Of a stretch of DNA of 64,000 nt, positions 19,952 through 32,104 are shown in pieces; within the stretch, counting starts at the first letter, position 1, and each line of letters opens with the position of its first letter. The notes beneath the pieces were generated by a model. The model was given only the letters and a program-made list of their open reading frames with translations. It did no database searches and was not told the origin of the DNA. The stretch comes from Allostella sp. ATCC 35155 (GTDB lineage: Bacteria; Pseudomonadota; Alphaproteobacteria; ATCC43930; Allostellaceae), in assembly GCA_006738865.1 (NCBI GenBank), contig AP019701.1, positions 611,001 to 675,000 of the forward strand. Reading direction: 5' to 3'. Position numbers and translations under genes: made by a program.

Positions 19952-20947
19952 TTACTTCTTCAGGGCGGCCTGCAGCAGGTCCAGCAGTTCCTTGCCCTGC
20001 TTGGTGTTCTGCGCGAATGCCGGCCACGCCTTGGTCCGTGCGACCTCGACCCAGGCGTCGTACTCGGACTTGGTCATGGAGCGGACCGCGTTGTTGTTCT
20101 TCTTGAAGGTCTCGACCATCTTCTCCTCGGCCTCCTTCTGGAGGCCGTTGAAGAACTCCTCGCTCTTCAGCGCGGCTTCGTCGAACGCCTTCTTCTGGGC
20201 CGGGGTCAGCTTGTCCCAGTGCTGCTTCGACATGACGAGCGGCTGCAGCAGCATGAACAGGGTGTAGTCGCCGCCGGCCGTCGCGTGCCGGGTCTGCTCG
20301 AAGATCTTCATGCTGACGAAGCTCTCGGCCGACGTCAGCAGGCCGTCGAGCACGCCCGACTGAAGGGCCGGGTAGATCTCGGTCGACGGCATCGACTGCA
20401 CCGAGGCGCCGAGATCCTTCAGCATCAGCTCGAAATAGGGGTCGGCGGCGCGCATGCGCAGGCCCTTCACCGAATCCGGCCCCTTGATCTCGCGGTCCTT
20501 GGTCGCGAAGCCGCCCGGCGTCCACCACCAGGTGATGATGCGGATGCCGTTCTGGGCGCAGATTTCCTGCAGCTTGTCGTAGAACGGCGTGTTCTTGACC
20601 TTCACCGCCTGCTCGAGGTTGCCGACCGTTCCCGGCATGATGGTGATCGAGAATTCGGGCACCTTCCCGGTGGCATAGACGAGCGGATAGACCGCCATCT
20701 CCAGCGTGCCGTCCTGCAGGCCGTCGATCTGGGTCGTCGGGTTGCTGACGAGCGAGCGGTTCGGGTAGATGCGGAACTTGATGCTGGGGTCGCGGGCGTT
20801 GACCTCCTTCACGAAGAGGCGCGTCGCCCGGTCGCGGCCGTCGGTGTTCTGGCGCCACTGATGGGAGATCTTGATCTCCTGCGCCACCGCTCCGCCCGCG
20901 GCCATGGTCAGCACGGCCGCAGCGGCCAGCCAGGTTCCTAGCTTCAT
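19952..20947 (-). CDS. dctP: TRAP transporter solute-binding protein (DctP)
   Basis: Periplasmic binding protein of the TRAP system. 331 residues with a signal peptide at 1-22 (cleavage likely after AVA). The mature part has DctP-family motifs such as KISHQWRQNTDGRDRATRLFVKEV, QIDGLQDGTLEMAV, and KGLRMRAADPYFELMLKDLGA, where the conserved Arg that binds the ligand carboxylate is expected. ATG at 20947 has a strong GGGAGGA ribosome site. The ligand is unknown, but a carboxylate is usual for the family. Confidence 0.94.
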   Translation of the reverse strand: MKLGTWLAAAAVLTMAAGGAVAQEIKISHQWRQNTDGRDRATRLFVKEVNARDPSIKFRIYPNRSLVSNPTTQIDGLQDGTLEMAVYPLVYATGKVPEFSITIMPGTVGNLEQAVKVKNTPFYDKLQEICAQNGIRIITWWWTPGGFATKDREIKGPDSVKGLRMRAADPYFELMLKDLGASVQSMPSTEIYPALQSGVLDGLLTSAESFVSMKIFEQTRHATAGGDYTLFMLLQPLVMSKQHWDKLTPAQKKAFDEAALKSEEFFNGLQKEAEEKMVETFKKNNNAVRSMTKSEYDAWVEVARTKAWPAFAQNTKQGKELLDLLQAALKK

Positions 20948-21009
20948 CGTGGTTCCTCCCGTACGGATTCGCCGGAAGCGGCACCGGCCGCCCCCGCCAA
21001 CGCCATTTG

Positions 21010-21025
21010 CGGCGTAAACACGCCG
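21010..21025. promoter_or_regulatory. Palindrome upstream of the TRAP operon
   Basis: CGGCGT-AAAC-ACGCCG is a perfect 6-bp inverted repeat with a 4-nt centre, 63-78 bp upstream of dctP. Position fits an operator for a GntR- or LacI-type regulator, but no such regulator is encoded beside it. Confidence 0.3.
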
Positions 21026-21141
21026 GAAGACTTGCCACACGCCCGTGGTCGAGGCAACCGTGCTGCCCGCCGCCGGCGCCAGGGTGGACGTCAGGCGGAC
21101 GCCAGGGCCAACGTCTGGGGGGCGAACCGGTCGGTGGCGGT

Positions 21142-21735
21142 TCAGCCGCCGGTCTTGTCGCGCAGGGCGCGAATCAGGCCAGCGACGCGCCCACCGCTGC
21201 GCTGGATCACCGCGGCGAACTCCGAGCGCTGCGTCACCGCCATGCTGACGCCCTCGACGACGACGTCGACGATCTTCGGCTGTCCGCTGGTGGTGCGCAC
21301 GCGCCAGTCGACCCGCGCCGGCTGGCTGCCGGGCTTGAAGATCTGGCTCTGCACCAGCGTCACCTCGCCGTCGGCCCGGTCGCTGACGACGCGGAACTGC
21401 TCGCCGGCATACTCCGCGAACCGCGCGGCGTAGGCCTGGACGATGAACTTCTCGAAGAGCTTCAGGTATTCCTGCTGCTCGGCCGGGCTGGCCTGGTTCC
21501 AGTAGCGTCCGAGCGTGAACCGGCCGATGGCATCGACGTCGAACCCGGAACTCAGCAGGTTCTGGAACCGGGATTCGCGCTCGCTGCGCGGCATGTCGCC
21601 GGTCAGCTGCCGGATCGCCTTGTCGCCGAGCTGCTCGACCAGACCCTTCGGGGTCTCGGCCATCGCCGGCGGAACCGCCGGCAGCATGAACAGGGCGGCG
21701 GCGAGGATGGTGATCTTGAGGAGAAGGCGGCGCAT
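21142..21735 (-). CDS. mlaC: MlaC, periplasmic phospholipid shuttle
   Basis: Periplasmic protein that carries phospholipid between the outer-membrane MlaA complex and the inner-membrane MlaFEDB importer. 197 residues with signal peptide MRRLLLKITILAAALFMLPAVPPAMA. The family pattern is intact: FDVDAIGRFTLGRYWNQASPAEQQEYLKLFEKFI, WRVRTTSGQPKIVDVVVEGVSM and an end region with QRSEFAAVIQRSGGRVAGLI. It sits 49 bp after mlaA on the same strand; the ABC components are not in the window. Confidence 0.94.
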   Translation of the reverse strand: MRRLLLKITILAAALFMLPAVPPAMAETPKGLVEQLGDKAIRQLTGDMPRSERESRFQNLLSSGFDVDAIGRFTLGRYWNQASPAEQQEYLKLFEKFIVQAYAARFAEYAGEQFRVVSDRADGEVTLVQSQIFKPGSQPARVDWRVRTTSGQPKIVDVVVEGVSMAVTQRSEFAAVIQRSGGRVAGLIRALRDKTGG

Positions 21736-21784
21736 GGGGGGCGGCGCTCCTGGCTGTCGGTCGGAGGGGGACGAGGCCCGGGCG

Positions 21785-22540
21785 TCAGGGCCCGGGGGCC
21801 GGGCGTCCGTTCCGCACGTCGTTGGCGCGACGCTGGCGCCAGGTCGTGCGGATGAACGAGTAGGGGTCGATCTGGTTCCGCTCGATGTCGTCGAGCGCCT
21901 CGATGTTGCGCGAGCGGGTGTCGACGAAATTGAGGCCGAAGCGGGTATAGGTGAACCAGTCCGCGTCGTTGGCGCGCGCGATGTGGGTCCAGGGGTCGAT
22001 CACGAAGGAGTCGACGAGGAGGCCGGTCAGGTCGCGCGGGTTGGAGGGGCCGAGCACCGGCAGCAGCAGGTAGGGCGCATCGCCCACCCCCCAGGTGCCG
22101 AGCGTCTGTCCGAAATCCTCCTGGTGGCGCGGCCGACCGTAGCGGGAGGCGGCGTCGAAAATGCCGAGAACCCCGACCGTCGTGTTGATCGCGAAGCGCT
22201 CCGCCGTCACCTGTGCGCGCCCGAACTCGCCCTGCATCAGGTCGTTGGCGAGGATGACCGGGCCCTGGAGATTGTCGAGCGCGTTGCGGATGCCGTCGCG
22301 GACCTCCTCGGGCAGAACGCCGCGATAGATCATCGCCGCCGGCTTCAGCAACAGCCCGTCGAGGACCCGGTTGAAGTCGTAGACGGCGCGGTTGATCTCC
22401 TCGAGCGGATCGGCATCGTAGGCGTCCTGCGCCGTCGCCGGGCTCGCCATGACCGGCACCAGGATGACCGGCGCCAGGGCGAACAGGGCCACCGCCGACA
22501 GGCGTGTCGCCTGCGCGCGCAGCTTCGTCCAGGCCCGCAT
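21785..22540 (-). CDS. mlaA: MlaA (VacJ) outer-membrane phospholipid-removal protein
   Basis: Removes misplaced phospholipid from the outer leaflet of the outer membrane and hands it to MlaC. 251 residues. The core is clear: YDADPLEEINRAVYDFNRVLDGLLLKPAA, INTTVGVLGIFD, EDFGQTLGTWGVGDAPYLLLPVLGPSNPRD. The N terminus is a signal peptide ending ASPATAQ with no lipobox cysteine, unlike the lipoprotein form in E. coli. ATG at 22540 is chosen; the open frame continues upstream but still contains no cysteine. Confidence 0.93.
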   Translation of the reverse strand: MRAWTKLRAQATRLSAVALFALAPVILVPVMASPATAQDAYDADPLEEINRAVYDFNRVLDGLLLKPAAMIYRGVLPEEVRDGIRNALDNLQGPVILANDLMQGEFGRAQVTAERFAINTTVGVLGIFDAASRYGRPRHQEDFGQTLGTWGVGDAPYLLLPVLGPSNPRDLTGLLVDSFVIDPWTHIARANDADWFTYTRFGLNFVDTRSRNIEALDDIERNQIDPYSFIRTTWRQRRANDVRNGRPAPGP

Positions 22541-22701
22541 GATCGCCCGTCTCACCACCGCAATCGTCCCCGCAGCTCGTCGAACGCGTTCAGCCCAACT
22601 GCGAGCTAGCACGAGCGCCGGGCGGCGCGCCAGCGCGGCAGCACCCGGCAATGGTGCGATGCCGCACGACTGTGGCCGATCTGCACGGTCGTGTCGGGAT
22701 A

Positions 22702-22731
22702 TTGGACAAGATATAAAGTCATGTTTATATG
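22702..22731 (+). promoter_or_regulatory. Promoter with ATATAAA-N6-TTTATAT operator before the met operon
   Basis: TTGGAC (22702-22707), 18-bp spacer and TATATG (22726-22731) form a plausible promoter. A perfect 7-bp inverted repeat, ATATAAA (22711-22717) and TTTATAT (22724-22730), covers the spacer and -10. It is an AT-rich island just before an ArsR-type regulator, so autorepression is the simplest reading. Confidence 0.6.
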
Positions 22732-22752
22732 TCTCTGCAAGAAAGGTGGCGG

Positions 22753-23739
22753 ATGGACGAGCTCCTGAACGGTTTGCGGGCGGCGGCCGAGCCGACGAGG
22801 CTGCGGATCCTGGCGCTGTGCGCCCATGGCGAGCTGACCGTCAGCGAGCTGACGCAGATTCTCGGCCAGAGCCAGCCACGCGTCTCCCGGCATCTCAAGC
22901 TGCTCGGCGAGGCGGGGCTGCTCGACCGCTTCCGCGAGGGCACCTGGGCTTTCTTCCGCCTGGCCTCGGCCGGTGCGCCGGCGGAACTGGCGCGCGTGCT
23001 GGTCGACCGCATACCCGACGACGACGAGACCGTGGCGCGCGACCTGCTGCGGCTGGCGGGGGTCAAGGCGACCCGGGCCGAGGCGGCCAGCGCCTATTTC
23101 CGGGCCAATGCCGCGACCTGGGACCGGGTCCGCTCGCTCTATGTCGACGAGCGCGAGGTCGAGCAGGCGCTGCTGGCGCTGCTGCCCGAGCGCGAGGTGC
23201 GCGACCTCTTGGATGTCGGCACCGGGACGGGCCGGATCGTCGAACTGCTGGGGCGGCGCGGGGTGCGTGCCGTCGGCGTCGACAGCTCGCGCGACATGCT
23301 GGGCGTGGCGCGGGCGAATCTGGAGCGGGCGGGGCTGCCGAACTGCCAAGTGCGCTTCGCCGACGCCTACCAGCTGCCGATGCCGGCCGCCTCCTTCGAC
23401 GCGGTCACCATCCACCAGGTGCTGCATTATCTTGACGATCCGGGCGAGGCGATCGCCGAGGCGGCGCGCGTGCTGCGCCCCGGCGGTCGACTCGTCGTCG
23501 TCGATTTCGCGCCGCACGAACTCGATCACCTCCGCGCCGAGCATGCGCACCGCCGACTCGGCTTCTCCGACACGGAGATGGCGCAATGGCTGCGCCGGGC
23601 CGGGCTGGAGCCGGCGCAGTCGCTGCTCCTCCCCGGCGACCCGCTGACCGTCGTCCTGTGGCCGGCCCGTCGGCCGCGGCAGGACGCGGCCGCCACCGTT
23701 CCCGCGGCACCCGCCGCCAATCGAGGACTGCCCCATTGA
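22753..23739 (+). CDS. ArsR-type regulator fused to a SAM-dependent methyltransferase domain
   Basis: 328 residues in two domains. Residues 1-85 are an ArsR winged helix (AAAEPTRLRILALCAHGELTVSELTQILGQSQPRVSRHLKLL). After a linker, about 120-300 form a class I methyltransferase fold with LLDVGTGTGRIVELLG (SAM loop), GVDSSRDML, and HYLDDPGEAIAEAARVLRPGGRLVVVDFAPH. It heads an overlapping operon with metF and metH, so the domain probably senses SAM or SAH; enzymatic activity is not shown. No metal-binding ArsR cysteine motif is seen. ATG at 22753 has AAGG upstream; an earlier ATG at 22729 lies inside the predicted -10. Confidence 0.85.
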   Translation: MDELLNGLRAAAEPTRLRILALCAHGELTVSELTQILGQSQPRVSRHLKLLGEAGLLDRFREGTWAFFRLASAGAPAELARVLVDRIPDDDETVARDLLRLAGVKATRAEAASAYFRANAATWDRVRSLYVDEREVEQALLALLPEREVRDLLDVGTGTGRIVELLGRRGVRAVGVDSSRDMLGVARANLERAGLPNCQVRFADAYQLPMPAASFDAVTIHQVLHYLDDPGEAIAEAARVLRPGGRLVVVDFAPHELDHLRAEHAHRRLGFSDTEMAQWLRRAGLEPAQSLLLPGDPLTVVLWPARRPRQDAAATVPAAPAANRGLPH

Positions 23740-24670
23740 GCACGACCGCCTCCCTGCCGACGGACGCGCGCGGCCCGGCCCAGTTGCTGCAGGCGCCAAG
23801 CCCGGTCGAGGTCTCGTTCGAGTTCTTCCCGCCGAAGACGCCCGAGATGGAGGCGCGGCTGTGGGAGGCGGTGGAGCGGCTGGCGCCGCTGGCGCCGCGC
23901 TTCGTATCGGTCACCTACGGCGCGGGCGGCACCACGCGCGAGCGCACGCACGCCACCGTTGCGCGCATCCGGCACGAGACCAGCCTCGAGCCGGCCGCCC
24001 ACCTGACCTGCGTCGGCGCGACCTGCGAGGAGATCGACGCCGTCGCGCGGCAGTACTGGGAGGCGGGCATCCGCCACATCGTCGCCCTGCGCGGCGATCC
24101 GCCGGCCGATGCCGGACGCTACACCCCCCATCCCGGCGGCTATGCGTTTGCGGCCGACCTCGTCGCGGGGCTGCGGCGGGTCGCCGATTTCGAGGTGACC
24201 GTGGCCGCATATCCCGAGACCCATCCGGAGGCCTCCGGCGCCGAGGCCGACCTCGACAATCTGCGGCGCAAGATCGACCAGGGCGCGACCCGCGCCGTCA
24301 CCCAGTTCTTCTTCGATCCCGCGGTCTTCTTCCGCTTCCGCGACCGGGTGCGGGCGGCGGGCATCACCGTCCCGCTCGTGCCCGGCATCCTCCCGGTCAC
24401 CAACTTCGGCCAGGTGTGCAAGTTCGCCGCCGCCTGCGGCGCCTCGGTGCCGGACTGGCTCGGCCGGCAGTTCGAAGGGCTCGACCGCGATCCCGAGACG
24501 CGCCGGCTGGTGGCGGCGACGGTGGCGGCCGAGCAGGCGCGCGCGCTCCAGGCGGGCGGGGTGCGCGAGTTCCATTTCTACACGCTGAACCGCGCCGACC
24601 TCAGCTTCGCCATCTGCCACATCCTGGGCGTCCGGCCACCGGCGCCGGCGGCGGGCAAGGACCAGACGCC

Positions 24671-24674
<4 letters not shown>
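23736..24674 (+). CDS. metF: 5,10-methylenetetrahydrofolate reductase MetF
   Basis: Flavoprotein that reduces methylene-THF to methyl-THF, the methyl donor for MetH. 312 residues, TIM-barrel. Motifs are VSFEFFPPKTPEME, FVSVTYGAGGTTRERT, HLTCVGA, IRHIVALRGDPP, and ITQFFFD-like AVTQFFFDPAVFFRF, with a C-terminal GVREFHFYTLNR. The best start is a TTG at 23736 that overlaps the regulator stop as TTGA; the open frame upstream is a shadow of the regulator gene. It ends with an ATGA overlap with metH. Confidence 0.93.
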
Positions 24675-28170
<3,496 letters not shown>

Positions 28171-28174
<4 letters not shown>

Positions 28175-29016
28175 CGGCCGGTCTGCTGCGCCATATCGAG
28201 CGGGTCAACCGCTGGGACGCCGACCGCTTCCGCCCGCTGCTGCTGGGCGAGCGCCGGGTGGGCCGCATTCGCCACGACTTCGCGCCGGCGCTGGCGGCAT
28301 TTCCGGCCGCGTTCGCCGTCGCGGACGAAGCAGTCCGGCTGGTGCCGCGCGACCCCGAGGCCCTGACGGACGCCGTCGCGCTCGCCGGCCGGCGCCTCGT
28401 CGAGGACGGGCTCGTGCCGCAATGGCGCAACGAATGGTTCGACGTCACGGCCGGCGACGACGAACGCTCGCTCTTCCGGGTCGACCGGGGCTTCCTGCCG
28501 CGGCTCGGCATCCGTGCCGCGGGGGTGCATCTTCACGGCTATGTCCGGCAGGCCGACGGCATCCACCTCTGGATCGCCCGGCGCTCGCCCACCAAGAAAC
28601 TCGACCCCGACAAGCTCGACAACATGGTGGCGGGCGGCATCGGTGCCGGCCACGGACCCTGGTCGACGCTCGTGAAAGAGGCGGAGGAAGAGGCGTCGTT
28701 GACGCCCGAACTCGTGGCCCGGGCGCATGCGGTCGGCATCGTCAGCTACCTGATGGAGCGGGAGGAGGGCGTGCGGGACGACCTGCTCTATCTCTACGAC
28801 CTCGAGATGCCCGAGGGCGTGGTGCCGCGGCCGAACGACGACGAGATCGCCGCGTTCCAGCTGATGCCGGCAGCCGACGTCCTGGCCGCCGTCCGCGATA
28901 CGGACGACGTCAAGTTCAACGTCAACGTGACGCTGATCGACTTCTTCGTTCGCCACGGGCTCCTGCGGCCCGGCGATCCGGACTACCTGGCGATCTGCCG
29001 CGGCCTGCGGCGCTAG
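28171..29016 (+). CDS. Nudix hydrolase with DUF4743-type N-terminal domain
   Basis: 281 residues: an N-terminal region (about 1-110) like that of yeast thiamine-pyrophosphokinase-related Nudix proteins, then a Nudix fold with HGYVRQADGIHLWIARRSPTKKLDPDKLDN and the Nudix box GGIGAGHGPWSTLVKEAEEEASL. The box is unusual: the first Glu of GX5E is missing and the Arg of REUXEE is Lys, though the EEE metal-binding core remains. ATG overlaps the metH stop by 4 bp, so it is cotranslated with methionine synthase. Substrate is unknown; family members act on oxidised thiamine derivatives. Confidence 0.85.
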
Positions 29017-29862
29017 TCAGACCGAGCCCGCGGCCAGCGCCCGGACGGCGTCGGGCGTCATGCCGGCGGCGCGCATCGCCGCCAGGGTGACCGCCCGGTC
29101 GCGCTTGGCATAGCGCCGGCCGGCGGCGTCGGTCAGCAGCGGGTGATGGTCCCACTCCGGCACCGGCAGGCCGAGCAGCGCCTGCAGCAGGCGGTGGACA
29201 TGCGTCGCCTCGAAGAGGTCGACCCCGCGCGTCACCAGCGTCACGCCCTGGATCGCATCGTCGACGGTGACCGCGAGATGGTAGCTGGTCGGCACGTCCT
29301 TGCGCGCGAGGACGACGTCGCCCAGGCATTCGGGACGCGCCGCCTGCGGCCCGCGGCGCCGATCCCGCCATTCCAGGCGGCCGGTCCGGGCGACCGCCGC
29401 GGCGACGTCGAGCCGCATCGCCCAGCTCTCGCCCGCTGCCATGCGCCCCTGCCGTTCCCCGGGCGACAGGCGGCGGCAGGTGCCGGGATAGAGCGGCCCC
29501 TCGCTGCCGTGCGGGGCGCCGCCCGCGCGCGCGATCTCGGTCTGGATGTCGCGCCGGGTGCAGAAGCAGGGATAGGTCAGGCCGGCGTCCGCCAGCCGGT
29601 CCAGCGCCGCGCGATACGTCGCGAGGTGCTGCGACTGGATGCGGACGGGCCCGTCCCAGTCGAGCCCGAGCCACGCCAGATCTTCGAGGATGCCGTCGGT
29701 GAATTCCGGCCGGCAGCGCACCGGGTCGATGTCCTCGATGCGCAGGAGGAAGCGCCCACCGCCGTCGCGGGCGGCGCGCCAGCCGGCCAGCGCGGAGTGG
29801 GCATGGCCGAGATGCAGCCGCCCGGTCGGGCTCGGGGCGAAGCGGGTGACGGGCCGGTCCAT
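29017..29862 (-). CDS. gluQ: Glutamyl-queuosine tRNA(Asp) synthetase GluQRS
   Basis: Truncated glutamyl-tRNA synthetase paralogue that attaches glutamate to queuosine in tRNA(Asp). 281 residues, matching the family and far too short for GltX, with no anticodon-binding domain. Visible are RFAPSPTGRLHLGHAHSAL (HIGH motif), LRIEDIDPVRC, the zinc-knuckle cysteines in YPCFCTRRDI and YPGTC, and a KMSKS remnant YAKRD. ATG at 29862; it is divergent from the carboxylesterase gene across 74 bp. Confidence 0.95.
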   Translation of the reverse strand: MDRPVTRFAPSPTGRLHLGHAHSALAGWRAARDGGGRFLLRIEDIDPVRCRPEFTDGILEDLAWLGLDWDGPVRIQSQHLATYRAALDRLADAGLTYPCFCTRRDIQTEIARAGGAPHGSEGPLYPGTCRRLSPGERQGRMAAGESWAMRLDVAAAVARTGRLEWRDRRRGPQAARPECLGDVVLARKDVPTSYHLAVTVDDAIQGVTLVTRGVDLFEATHVHRLLQALLGLPVPEWDHHPLLTDAAGRRYAKRDRAVTLAAMRAAGMTPDAVRALAAGSV

Positions 29863-29936
29863 CAGCCGGACATGGCATGGCGCTGGGATTTCCGCTAGGA
29901 CGGAACCGGCAGCAAGCGGGCGAGGGGAGTGGATCG

Positions 29937-30590
29937 ATGATGCAGCTATCCGGGCCGACGGCGGAGCCGGCCGCGGGCGGCCCCGCGCGCGAGATCGTGC
30001 TCTTCCTGCACGGGCTGGGCGCCGACGGCAACGACCTGATCGGTCTTGCGCCCTATTTCGCGCAGCACCTGCCGCATGCCGCGTTCGCCGCCCCCGATGC
30101 GCCCTTCCCGTGCGACATGGCGCCCTACGGCTACCAGTGGTTCAGCCTGCAGGACCGCACGACGGCGGTCATGCTGGCCGGCCTCCAGGCGTCTGCGCCG
30201 CTGCTCGACGCCTATATCGACGAGTTGCTGGAGACGCACGGGCTGACCGAGGCGCGCCTCGCCTTCGTCGGCTTCTCGCAGGGGACCATGATGTCCCTCC
30301 ATGTCGCGCCGCGCCGCGCGCGGGCGGTCGCGGGTGTGGTCGGCTTTTCCGGCGCGCTGCTCGCCGGCGACCGCCTGCCGGGCGAGCTCCGGACGCGCCC
30401 TCCGGTGCTGCTGATCCACGGCGATGCCGACCCGGTCGTGCCGATCGAGGCGCTGCGCGTCGCCCAGTCGGGGCTGACGGTGGCCGGCCTGCCGGTGCGC
30501 GTCGAGCGCCGCCCCGGCCTCGGTCATTCGATCGACGAGGCCGGCATCCGCCACGCCATCGCCTTCCTCCAGGAGCGCTTCGCGGCATAG
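29937..30590 (+). CDS. Phospholipase/carboxylesterase family serine hydrolase (YpfH-like)
   Basis: 217-residue alpha/beta hydrolase. Catalytic triad is visible: Ser in GFSQGTMMSL, Asp in HGDADPVVP, His in RPGLGHSID. The N-terminal VLFLHGLGADGNDLIGLAPYF gives the oxyanion region. It acts on short-chain esters or related substrates; the natural substrate is unknown. Two adjacent ATGs lie at 29937 and 29940; the first has GGGGAG upstream. No signal peptide, so cytoplasmic. Confidence 0.9.
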   Translation: MMQLSGPTAEPAAGGPAREIVLFLHGLGADGNDLIGLAPYFAQHLPHAAFAAPDAPFPCDMAPYGYQWFSLQDRTTAVMLAGLQASAPLLDAYIDELLETHGLTEARLAFVGFSQGTMMSLHVAPRRARAVAGVVGFSGALLAGDRLPGELRTRPPVLLIHGDADPVVPIEALRVAQSGLTVAGLPVRVERRPGLGHSIDEAGIRHAIAFLQERFAA

Positions 30591-30622
30591 CCGCGGAGCC
30601 TGCCGCGGTCGGGCCGTCACCA

Positions 30623-30657
30623 GATATTGTCTTGTCGCCCGATATTGTTTTGTCGCC
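30623..30657 (+). repeat. Two tandem 17-bp direct repeats upstream of the HNH gene
   Basis: GATATTGTCTTGTCGCC (30623-30639) and GATATTGTTTTGTCGCC (30641-30657) differ at one base and are 18 bp apart. The second contains the predicted -35 of the HNH gene. It could be a tandem regulator site or a chance duplication. Confidence 0.6.
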
Positions 30658-30678
30658 TCGGGCCGCTTCCGTTATCAG
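30650..30678 (+). promoter_or_regulatory. Candidate promoter of the HNH gene
   Basis: TTGTCG (30650-30655), 17-bp spacer, TATCAG (30673-30678), about 80 bp before the GTG start. The tandem repeat overlaps the -35. Confidence 0.4.
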
Positions 30679-30759
30679 TCTGTAACGTGTTGCGTGCTAA
30701 GGGCGCCATGGGCGGCCGTCGGCCGGTCCCGTGGCCCGACAGGGAGGGAAACCGACCCC

Positions 30760-31317
30760 GTGTCGATCGAGGCGTGTCCTGCACTGGTGCTGAATGCGGA
30801 CTTCCGTCCGCTGAGCTACTTTCCCTTGTCGCTGTGGTCGTGGCAGGACGCGGTGAAAGCCGTCTTCCTCGACCGGGTGAACATCGTCTCCCAGTACGAC
30901 CGGGTGATCCGGTCGCCGAATTTCGAGATGCGCCTGCCGAGCGTCATCTCGCTGAAGGAGTATGTCGCGACCGAGCGGCGGCCCGCCTTCACCCGGTTCA
31001 ACGTCTTCCTGCGCGACCGCTTCCACTGCCAGTATTGCGGCGAGCCGTTCCCGACCCACGAACTGACCTTCGACCATGTCGTGCCGCGCTCGCGCGGCGG
31101 CCGGACGAGCTGGTCCAACGTCGTCACGGCCTGCGGCACCTGCAACCTGCTGAAGGGCGACCGCCTGCCGGTCGAGTGCGGGATGTGGCCCCGGGTCCGC
31201 GCGGTGCAGCCGACGACCCACCAGCTGCAGGTCCATGGCCGCTCCTTTCCGCCGAACTATCTGCACGAGAGCTGGCGCGACTTCCTGTATTGGGACAGCG
31301 AACTCGATACCGGCTGA
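30760..31317 (+). CDS. HNH endonuclease family protein
   Basis: 185 residues, a type widely conserved in alphaproteobacteria. The N terminus (ALVLNADFRPLSYFPLSLWSWQDAVKAVFLDRV) is a conserved non-nuclease part. The HNH core is at about 90-130: CQYCGEPF, LTFDHVVPRSRGGRTSWSNVVTACGTCNLLKGDR, with two CxxC zinc pairs and the catalytic His in FDHVVP. The start is probably the GTG at 30760, giving the usual SIEACPALVLNAD N terminus, with an AGGGAGGG site 13 bp upstream. Biological role is not established. Confidence 0.85.
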   Translation: MSIEACPALVLNADFRPLSYFPLSLWSWQDAVKAVFLDRVNIVSQYDRVIRSPNFEMRLPSVISLKEYVATERRPAFTRFNVFLRDRFHCQYCGEPFPTHELTFDHVVPRSRGGRTSWSNVVTACGTCNLLKGDRLPVECGMWPRVRAVQPTTHQLQVHGRSFPPNYLHESWRDFLYWDSELDTG

Positions 31318-31417
31318 TGCAACGGGCGCGGCCTTGACGACGTTGCCGTGACGGGTCGTCCCGCGCTACATCGGGCCGGCCGCCGCCGGCTTGCCCAAGG
31401 ACATTGACCGCCGCCCC

Positions 31418-32104
31418 ATGCGCCCGCGCTATCTTGCCCCCATTCACCGCGAAGGCTGGCCCTTCGTGGCCGGCTTCGCGGTCGCCGCCGCCGCCCTTGC
31501 GCTGCTGTGGCAGCCGCTCGGGTGGCTGGGCCTGCTCGCCACCGGCTGGTGCGCCTACTTCTTCCGCGACCCCGCCCGCACCGTCCCCGACCGCGACGGG
31601 CTGGTGGTCAGCCCGGCCGACGGCATGGTGCAGCTCGTCGAGCCGGCGGTGCCGCCGCCCGAACTCGGCATGGGCGAGCTGTCGCGGCCGCGCATCAGCA
31701 TCTTCATGGACGTGCTCGACGTCCATGTGAACCGCATGCCGGTCGCCGCGACCGTGGTCCGGCGCGCCTACCGCAAGGGCAAGTTCTTCGACGCCTCGCT
31801 CGACAAGGCGAGCCAGGAGAACGAGCGCATGGCGCTGCGCCTCGCGCTGGGTGACGGGCAGGAGATGGCGGTGGTGCAGATCGCCGGCCTCGTCGCCCGC
31901 CGCATCAAGTGCTGGGTCCGCGAGGGCGACTTCCTGCCCGCCGGCGAGCGCTTCGGGCTGATCCGGTTCGGCAGCCGGGTCGACGTCTACCTGCCGGACG
32001 GGGTGGCGCCGCTGGTCGCCGAAGGCCAGCGCGCCGTCGCCGGCGAAACCGTCCTGGCCGATCTGCTGGCGGTCGAGCCGCCGCGAAGGGGAGTGGTGCG
32101 ATGA
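31418..32104 (+). CDS. psd: Phosphatidylserine decarboxylase
   Basis: Membrane-associated pyruvoyl enzyme that makes phosphatidylethanolamine from phosphatidylserine. 228 residues, the short archaeal/alphaproteobacterial form. Features are [10 protein letters not shown] at the start, two hydrophobic stretches at about 10-45, [37 protein letters not shown], and the autocleavage Gly-Ser in [16 protein letters not shown] at 31418 is chosen; a TTG at 31391 is also in frame. It overlaps pssA by ATGA. Confidence 0.94.
   Translation: MRPRYLAPIHREGWPFVAGFAVAAAALALLWQPLGWLGLLATGWCAYFFRDPARTVPDRDGLVVSPADGMVQLVEPAVPPPELGMGELSRPRISIFMDVLDVHVNRMPVAATVVRRAYRKGKFFDASLDKASQENERMALRLALGDGQEMAVVQIAGLVARRIKCWVREGDFLPAGERFGLIRFGSRVDVYLPDGVAPLVAEGQRAVAGETVLADLLAVEPPRRGVVR

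Noticed and set aside
23586-23735. N-terminal extension of metF inside the regulator gene
   Set aside because: The extra 50 residues are Arg/Ala/Pro-rich shadow sequence; the TTG at 23736 overlapping the regulator stop gives the normal protein.
31391-31417. TTG start giving a longer phosphatidylserine decarboxylase
   Set aside because: The ATG at 31418 gives the normal family N terminus; the longer form adds nothing recognised.
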